The position numbers and the translations under genes are program-made. 64,000 nucleotides of DNA from Lachancea kluyveri NRRL Y-12651. Its lineage: Eukaryota > Ascomycota > Saccharomycetes > Saccharomycetales > Saccharomycetaceae. Below, in pieces: positions 59,501 through 64,000 of the stretch. The notes beneath the pieces were generated by a model. That model had not been told where the DNA came from. It saw only the letters and a program-made list of their open reading frames with translations, and did not search any database. Each line of letters opens with the position of its first letter. Position 1 is the first letter of the stretch. The stretch spans positions 434,001-498,000 of the forward strand of contig CM000692.1 in NCBI GenBank assembly GCA_000149225.2, given 5' to 3'.

Positions 59501-62500
59501 GATTTGAAATTAGATCTCAACCAACCTTCATTTGGTCTGTCCAACTGTGCAGATTTTCTGTACAAACATGGGAAACATATTCCCGAAAACACTGTTTACT
59601 CAACTTTGATTCCAATGAATATGAACGTCAGATCACAACGATTACTTTTTGTGTTGAGAGACTACAGTCTACCTGTATTATCATTCCCAGATACACACAT
59701 AACTGGTGATGTAGTTTTTGCAGAAAATATGGCCACTGAAACTTCAAGAAGGACCATTTATGTCCCATTTGTCCCATCTGCTAATACGAAGGCACGCTCA
59801 TCTACAAATTCAATATATGGCGATAACATCATCCGGACGCTGAATCCGATAAAGACTTTTATGAATTTAAAATGTGTCATGGAATCACCATTGCCTACCA
59901 CAATTACATGGGGCAAGTCCTTTCAACCGGGCTACCAATCGGTTATGTTGTGGTTCGACTATTTGACGAAACCTCCATTGGATCCTTCTGAGAAGCTTGG
60001 ATTTTGGGACAAGTTCAGGCTATTGATACATGGCACTTTAGCTTTTGAGTGGTCAAAAGCCAGTGAAGTACACTTAAACATTAAAGGCTCCCATGACCCA
60101 TACAAAATTATAGATGATGGTGCAGGCCTTACTTTTTGTTGGGGTGGTGGTACCAAACTGGTTATTCACGGTTCTGCTGATCCTACGGAGTTTTTAAAGA
60201 TTGATTCTAGCAAATTTCTACTGGCTGTAAGGGATTTTACTAACACTGACAAGTTTGATAAGGTATTAATGAGGTTAAACGGTGAAGTGATATGGAAGTT
60301 GGGGCTGCTTTTTGAAGGTGGTAACCTGAAAAAAGCAGGACAGGAGTGGCGTCAAACCAAATTTAAGCCTCATTATGAAATAAATCTTTTCAACCCGAAG
60401 TTTGTTTCTAATTTAACAGAACATGACTCTTATAGGGGGTTCAGAAGTAGCTTCATTCACATGTCTTTCGGAATTTTTTCAGACAATAAGGTAATTGCTA
60501 CTAACAGTGTCCATTTAGCACCACATTCGATGTCACACTTTTTGAAGTGGTGGAAACTATTTAACACATATACTTCGGGCCCCATTAGACAAGGTTCTTT
60601 GTTTCCTGAGCTTATTCAAAACGGTAAAAAATTTGGTAAGTCTCTTTTCACCGTTAAGTACCAGTTGGCCTTGGCACCTTTAACAATTACGCATGCTTAT
60701 AGACACGCAGATTCTCAGTTGGACTTAAAAGAAAACAATAATGTTGCATTTACCGGCTTGAAAGGCAGAATAGAATCATTGAAAATCGACCTACATCAAA
60801 AGAGGGTAAAAATAATTCGCACAGATGAAAAGTTAAATGTGTCTCGTCCAGTCTGGGCTTTTAGAATGAATACTGCGGAAATTGATTGTATTGACGCAGA
60901 TATAAGAATACTTTCTACCATATTTGATCAGGAAGCAATCGAAGAATTGCTTGCTAAAAACTTGGGCATTTATAATAGCAATGATTCCAATGGGTATTCG
61001 AGAACATTTTCCCCTATCGAAGCGGACATGCTTCAACATTCGAACTGGTACGACTTTGAGGATTATATTGATTTAAACCAGATTATGTTAATTTCTAAAA
61101 TTCCATTGAAATTTAAGACTATTCCTTTTCTTTACTCACCAAGAATATCCTATTTTCGTAATATAAACGATGAAGGTTGTGCACTGGAGTATCCGTTTGG
61201 AGACGAAAATGCACATGTGTGTTCTATCGGCGAGAGTCATCCAGAAAGGACGCAAGAAAGTCTGGCTAGGAAGAGAGCTAAAGAGATTGAGGGACAAATT
61301 AAAACTATATCACTTTCTATGGAGTCCTTAAGTTCTATGCCCAACAGTAATATTTTGGGTAATAAATACAACGAACGCATACAGAAGTTAAACGAAGAGC
61401 TTCACAATTTCAAACATAGATTGCATATCATCCACAAAGTGCTCGAAGATTTAGAACTATCTAAGGAACCAAATGTATCTTTTGCTGCCGACGATATTGA
61501 AAGTGCACCATCGAATATCAGTACCACAGCATCTCAAATACACCTTGACGTATCAAGAGTGTCCCTAAAAAGAGAAACGACTATTGAATCGTTTAGAAGT
61601 ATGAGAAGAGGATCAAGTGCAAATGTAAAATCTAGTTTTGATAACAGATTTATGATTCACAACGTCCTACTGAAGATTAACAAGGACACTAGAGACAATC
61701 TGTTGAATTACGCTTCCAACGTTTTTGAACGAAGGAAAACCCAATACTTTCTTACTCACAAAGCTGTCACTTTGTTGGATGAATTGTTAAAAAATACACT
61801 TAAAAAAAAAATAATATCGAACACTGAGTTAGACGCAATGATAGAAGAAGATCTTGTTTCCAATTCAGAATTTATGCAAAGGTTCGAAGAGCTGATTCGA
61901 GAAGTTCCGAGTAAGGGATTCAAAGCCTTTGATAATTATCTGATCAAATTAATTTCACCTCAAATTCAAATTACATCAAATGTGGAGTCAAATAAAGCGA
62001 TCTTGATTACTTCCAGAGATATCGAAATGGGAATAATTGACGTTAATCAAGTTGAGACTTCTTATGGTGATACAATGCCTTTAGACATGGAGTCTTTAAT
62101 GGAAACACGCTATTGTACCACGTTAACTGATGCGCATTTCTTCGTGTTCGATAAAGAAATAATTTCGGGTAGAAATGCTTTAGGTTTTACTATTAATGGT
62201 TATGGTATGGATGAAGGTTCGGAGTTTTGGCCCCCTTGGATGCCAATGGAAATGTGTTACGACAGTGCGCCTTTAGGCGAATACGTCTTTTTAAAAAGAA
62301 ATGCCATGTTTTTGACGTTTACGAGACCAAACCCTTTATTCTTCAATGACAAAACCCATTTCCTCGAACAAAGCGACTCAAAATTTCGCATAGGTTTTCC
62401 GGAGTTATTCATAATGTCAGACTCGGAACAATATTCTGCAATTTATAATATCATTGAAGATCTCGTATCATTCATTTCCAATGTCGACAAAAAGGTTGAA

Positions 62501-63946
62501 AAACTATCTAAAGTGTTTTTGGCAGATGAAGTCAAAAATAGCTTAGATAAATTGGATGCATCAGTAGTAGTCAACTTACAAAACAAGGTCAGAGAGCTAT
62601 ACCACACTAGAGGTGTTTTAAAGCTACATGACCCACAAACATACAAAAGACTGGCCCTCGATATCGCTATTGAAATACAAGCAACTCTATTTGAACTAGG
62701 CTTACTAATGACTGCTATTAAAAGAAACTATGACACGATTAAAGTTTCTAAAAAGGACAAACCTGGTCACAATAGGTTAAATTGGCAAATTGGTGCTGAT
62801 GAATTAATCTGGGAACTGTATGATGAAAAAAAGATGCCATTTTTAACCTTTGGGTTAGGCCCATCCAATTTTATTAGATCACAAAGTTCAGATGGTGCCA
62901 ATAGTAACAAAGTGAGCATAAGTACTCTACAATGCTTCAACCTTCAAGCAGATCCCGTTTACAGAGAAATTCTATCGCCATATCAGGAGTACTCAAAGTT
63001 TAGAGAAGGTAGGCCACTTGTTGAAATACTGTGGGTAATGGGTACTCCAGTTGGTGGGATTGCAGACTTGGAAGATGTGACGGTTGCTCTACAACCATTG
63101 AAATTTAAAATGGATCACAAAACTTCTGACAAGCTGATGAAGTATCTGTTTCCTGATTCTTCTGGTGTCAGTTCAAATGCTGAAGACGACGGATACCATG
63201 CAGATGCTACTTCTACTTTCAGCTCAGCATCGTCTCATACAATGAGAAGGAAGGGCTCTGATACTAGCTTTTCGTCTAGTCTATCGATGGCCTCGTTTGC
63301 TCGGATGAAGGGTATAAACAATTGGGATTTAAATTCTATTTCTAACTTATCTAGAGCACAGAGTATGAAGGCTCCATCAACCTCTAAGAGGCCTACGTTA
63401 AAGACGACTACCACTAATGACATGAATGAGATGGTAACAAGGTCAAGTACGTACTTCAATGTCGGATCGGTAGTCATCAAAAAAGTTACAATGTCAATCA
63501 GCTACAGAGGGTCTCGCAGCTTAATCACCAATGTGGATAATCTGCTCGTAAAGGTTCCTTCGATTAGGTACACAAACAAGTTATGGTCCAGAGATGAACT
63601 TATCACCACTCTAAAAAGAGATATTATTAGAATTGTCTTGCAACACACTGGGAATATTATTGGGAATAAGTTCATTCCGCACAAAAAAGAAACAAAGTAT
63701 GAGCCACTGAAGCAATTCTCGAATCTGTTGAAAAGCGAGCCTCCGAAGAGTACCAGTACATCAACCTCACAGATATCTATTCCTAAAGAGAGAATGACTA
63801 ACCCAACTGCTGCTTCCCACTCAAACTCGGTAGATCCTGATATCAAAGATGGAGGTGTTTTGTCTGATGATTATGATGAATTAGAGGCTTTTTATCCTTA
63901 CAGTAGCAACGAAAGTCAACACTCGGGTGGTAGTTCACTCAATTAG
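56525..63946 (+). CDS. HOB2: Giant bridge-like lipid transfer protein, Hob2/Fmp27 (Hobbit, BLTP2) family
   Basis: A 2473-residue protein, close in length to S. cerevisiae YPR117W/Hob2 (about 2489). Members form a long hydrophobic groove bridging ER and plasma membrane to move lipids. The N-terminus has a transmembrane anchor (about residues 8-38, LLATSIIFFTLLQNILSFLV). Family signatures are in order: the SW motif (Trp947 in TSWISRFRKA), GFWDK (from residue 1159, LGFWDKFRL) and WPPW (from Trp1902, FWPPWMPMEM). Coiled-coil segments lie near 1590-1640, and a Ser-rich tail closes the protein. Position next to TEL2 completes the merged order (YGR099W, YPR117W). FMP27/HOB1 is the paralogue elsewhere in yeast; position favours HOB2. 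Confidence 0.93.
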   Translation: MFDFLYTLLLNQLKLLATSIIFFTLLQNILSFLVTHLFVRSTKFTFSFGFLFLNSLHFLEFKTPRATLSIRRAVVRLDWNLNLEFTGIDIVIPKNHQDTKRSQSDSITEIKLSVPLKKTTFSFLCRIFPLNISFHNANIYIEGVNKRAYADVGSLCLRPLNNNAELELTVFFHDAAILQTENSLHHFEYSLHLHISERDNETAHNIRFVNWKSSLKFGELELKVPDSEDKSTHRPFTEQRAIRQILFPYRAILMNLNVLDIKVENLRLNSNYMVQLFVSNVVLYIKSVRSVRHGLLDTLTPKKSSPVHDEINFTANTLVIRVAGEQILRIPVFNAIVDTDLLSFLFDSVDITHLQLACTLSIINPSILIPMEKAMEFLEKYHKLPFSQEKSSDRHFGWRITKSMCPKFVFKTIVSNLTCTLVISSSKHLVLRINNTSVSMENKQISKSQQVMIFATQPSHAAKLIDKNKNYIKLNHFSLFLFKNPSSEKELAQSFPIVLFDKWESYNDDIIESPHIVNGTLRELDIQLNRLEVFECIHELLAKSKICYTKFVKPGSREHANSSKFSNYDVKLRLKNASTSIMASHYLPEHLDTLEENGFNLTSCLRGLNMLFQESFVFLNPSGKTLKVISGTLNRVTGDFNNKVEEDSIANISNLKIEVLKNALSFSLPQLRLNFDVNVLWTLCFVKNILKSCLGSDPNGKTKEASSFRGKSILSKLTVDIGSILIDARFPQDLQLLFSFKSLNIEGSSYSFHFQKFSTFVSSVYYKSSPVFVPLLTIKDFSLALDDLIDKGEFIATTSLIKINTEYHLRFYRIVDGLVTTFKACKQIKIAFKDVSNFRRLEPVPELPKELSKINIKAKKLLIIVEEDPFEQELGLIYKVGVLEQRERLEKLAQFKEQSKAYIPNYGNSRYKTTGISMNMTSTLANNEEQYLEERKKKLFENFSTSWISRFRKAKLTFHGKASPIFNCTEFGSNYKLFNGSDNSSVLKVSAEDLKLDLNQPSFGLSNCADFLYKHGKHIPENTVYSTLIPMNMNVRSQRLLFVLRDYSLPVLSFPDTHITGDVVFAENMATETSRRTIYVPFVPSANTKARSSTNSIYGDNIIRTLNPIKTFMNLKCVMESPLPTTITWGKSFQPGYQSVMLWFDYLTKPPLDPSEKLGFWDKFRLLIHGTLAFEWSKASEVHLNIKGSHDPYKIIDDGAGLTFCWGGGTKLVIHGSADPTEFLKIDSSKFLLAVRDFTNTDKFDKVLMRLNGEVIWKLGLLFEGGNLKKAGQEWRQTKFKPHYEINLFNPKFVSNLTEHDSYRGFRSSFIHMSFGIFSDNKVIATNSVHLAPHSMSHFLKWWKLFNTYTSGPIRQGSLFPELIQNGKKFGKSLFTVKYQLALAPLTITHAYRHADSQLDLKENNNVAFTGLKGRIESLKIDLHQKRVKIIRTDEKLNVSRPVWAFRMNTAEIDCIDADIRILSTIFDQEAIEELLAKNLGIYNSNDSNGYSRTFSPIEADMLQHSNWYDFEDYIDLNQIMLISKIPLKFKTIPFLYSPRISYFRNINDEGCALEYPFGDENAHVCSIGESHPERTQESLARKRAKEIEGQIKTISLSMESLSSMPNSNILGNKYNERIQKLNEELHNFKHRLHIIHKVLEDLELSKEPNVSFAADDIESAPSNISTTASQIHLDVSRVSLKRETTIESFRSMRRGSSANVKSSFDNRFMIHNVLLKINKDTRDNLLNYASNVFERRKTQYFLTHKAVTLLDELLKNTLKKKIISNTELDAMIEEDLVSNSEFMQRFEELIREVPSKGFKAFDNYLIKLISPQIQITSNVESNKAILITSRDIEMGIIDVNQVETSYGDTMPLDMESLMETRYCTTLTDAHFFVFDKEIISGRNALGFTINGYGMDEGSEFWPPWMPMEMCYDSAPLGEYVFLKRNAMFLTFTRPNPLFFNDKTHFLEQSDSKFRIGFPELFIMSDSEQYSAIYNIIEDLVSFISNVDKKVEKLSKVFLADEVKNSLDKLDASVVVNLQNKVRELYHTRGVLKLHDPQTYKRLALDIAIEIQATLFELGLLMTAIKRNYDTIKVSKKDKPGHNRLNWQIGADELIWELYDEKKMPFLTFGLGPSNFIRSQSSDGANSNKVSISTLQCFNLQADPVYREILSPYQEYSKFREGRPLVEILWVMGTPVGGIADLEDVTVALQPLKFKMDHKTSDKLMKYLFPDSSGVSSNAEDDGYHADATSTFSSASSHTMRRKGSDTSFSSSLSMASFARMKGINNWDLNSISNLSRAQSMKAPSTSKRPTLKTTTTNDMNEMVTRSSTYFNVGSVVIKKVTMSISYRGSRSLITNVDNLLVKVPSIRYTNKLWSRDELITTLKRDIIRIVLQHTGNIIGNKFIPHKKETKYEPLKQFSNLLKSEPPKSTSTSTSQISIPKERMTNPTAASHSNSVDPDIKDGGVLSDDYDELEAFYPYSSNESQHSGGSSLN

Positions 63947-64000
63947 AGAATTCACAAAACTAGATGCGTTTGTTCTCTAGTTTTTTTTTTTTTGTTCTCC

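Overview
The window is a compact, intron-poor yeast chromosome segment with RNA polymerase II genes on both strands, four tRNA genes (two with introns) and a family of Ty1-type LTR remnants. Almost every protein is recognisable as a Saccharomycetaceae orthologue. The gene order identifies the lineage. Genes that lie on two paralogous Saccharomyces cerevisiae blocks (YGR088W to YGR099W on chromosome VII, YPR108W to YPR117W on chromosome XVI) are here interleaved on one chromosome, each series in ascending order and in the expected orientation. The DBF2/DBF20 and ASK10/RGC1 pairs are each represented once. This is the arrangement expected of a yeast that did not undergo the whole-genome duplication (Lachancea, Torulaspora, Zygosaccharomyces, Kluyveromyces and relatives). 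The Ty1-like element makes Lachancea kluyveri an attractive guess (a Ty1-related element is, as I recall, known there), but the genus cannot be settled from the sequence alone.

Layout. 1-1620: tRNA-Pro, a solo LTR with a target duplication, and an ERP2/ERP4-type p24 cargo receptor that is not part of the conserved block. 2495-6159: RPN7 (proteasome lid) with an Rpn4 box, then cytosolic catalase T (CTT1) with stress elements. 6435-8989: tRNA-Leu, a nest of LTR pieces around a broken Ty1-type gag remnant, and tRNA-Tyr. 10390-12882: NNF2. 13163-13878: solo LTR and tRNA-Thr. 14144-21825: UTP22, GLD1, RPC40 and PRP31. 22175-23338: a JLP1-type sulfonate dioxygenase inserted into the conserved order. 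23709-34533: DBF2/20, DRN1 (with a predicted intron), MRD1 and VAS1. 34797-37603: RRP46, TPC1 and PIS1. 38877-39932: a very strongly codon-biased alcohol dehydrogenase, also an insertion relative to the conserved order, with a long and unusual promoter. 40396-48395: YPR114W-type TLC protein, RGC1/ASK10, a flavin-reductase-like mitochondrial protein and RRG8. 48415-63946: separase ESP1, TEL2 and a giant HOB2/FMP27-type lipid-transfer protein.

Functional themes. Ribosome biogenesis and RNA metabolism are strongly represented (UTP22, MRD1, RRP46, RPC40, PRP31, DRN1, VAS1), and PAC/RRPE promoter motifs can be seen in front of UTP22, RPC40, MRD1 and RRP46. Cell-cycle exit is represented by DBF2 and ESP1. 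The Ty-related sequences all sit roughly 100-320 bp upstream of tRNA genes, which is the known integration habit of Ty1. The most interesting non-coding stretch is the 1.27 kb promoter of the alcohol dehydrogenase, with a 25-bp perfect palindrome, an inverted repeat built from E-boxes, and several GC boxes. The most interesting gene-structure point is a small 5' intron predicted in DRN1, a gene whose product itself acts in intron-lariat turnover.
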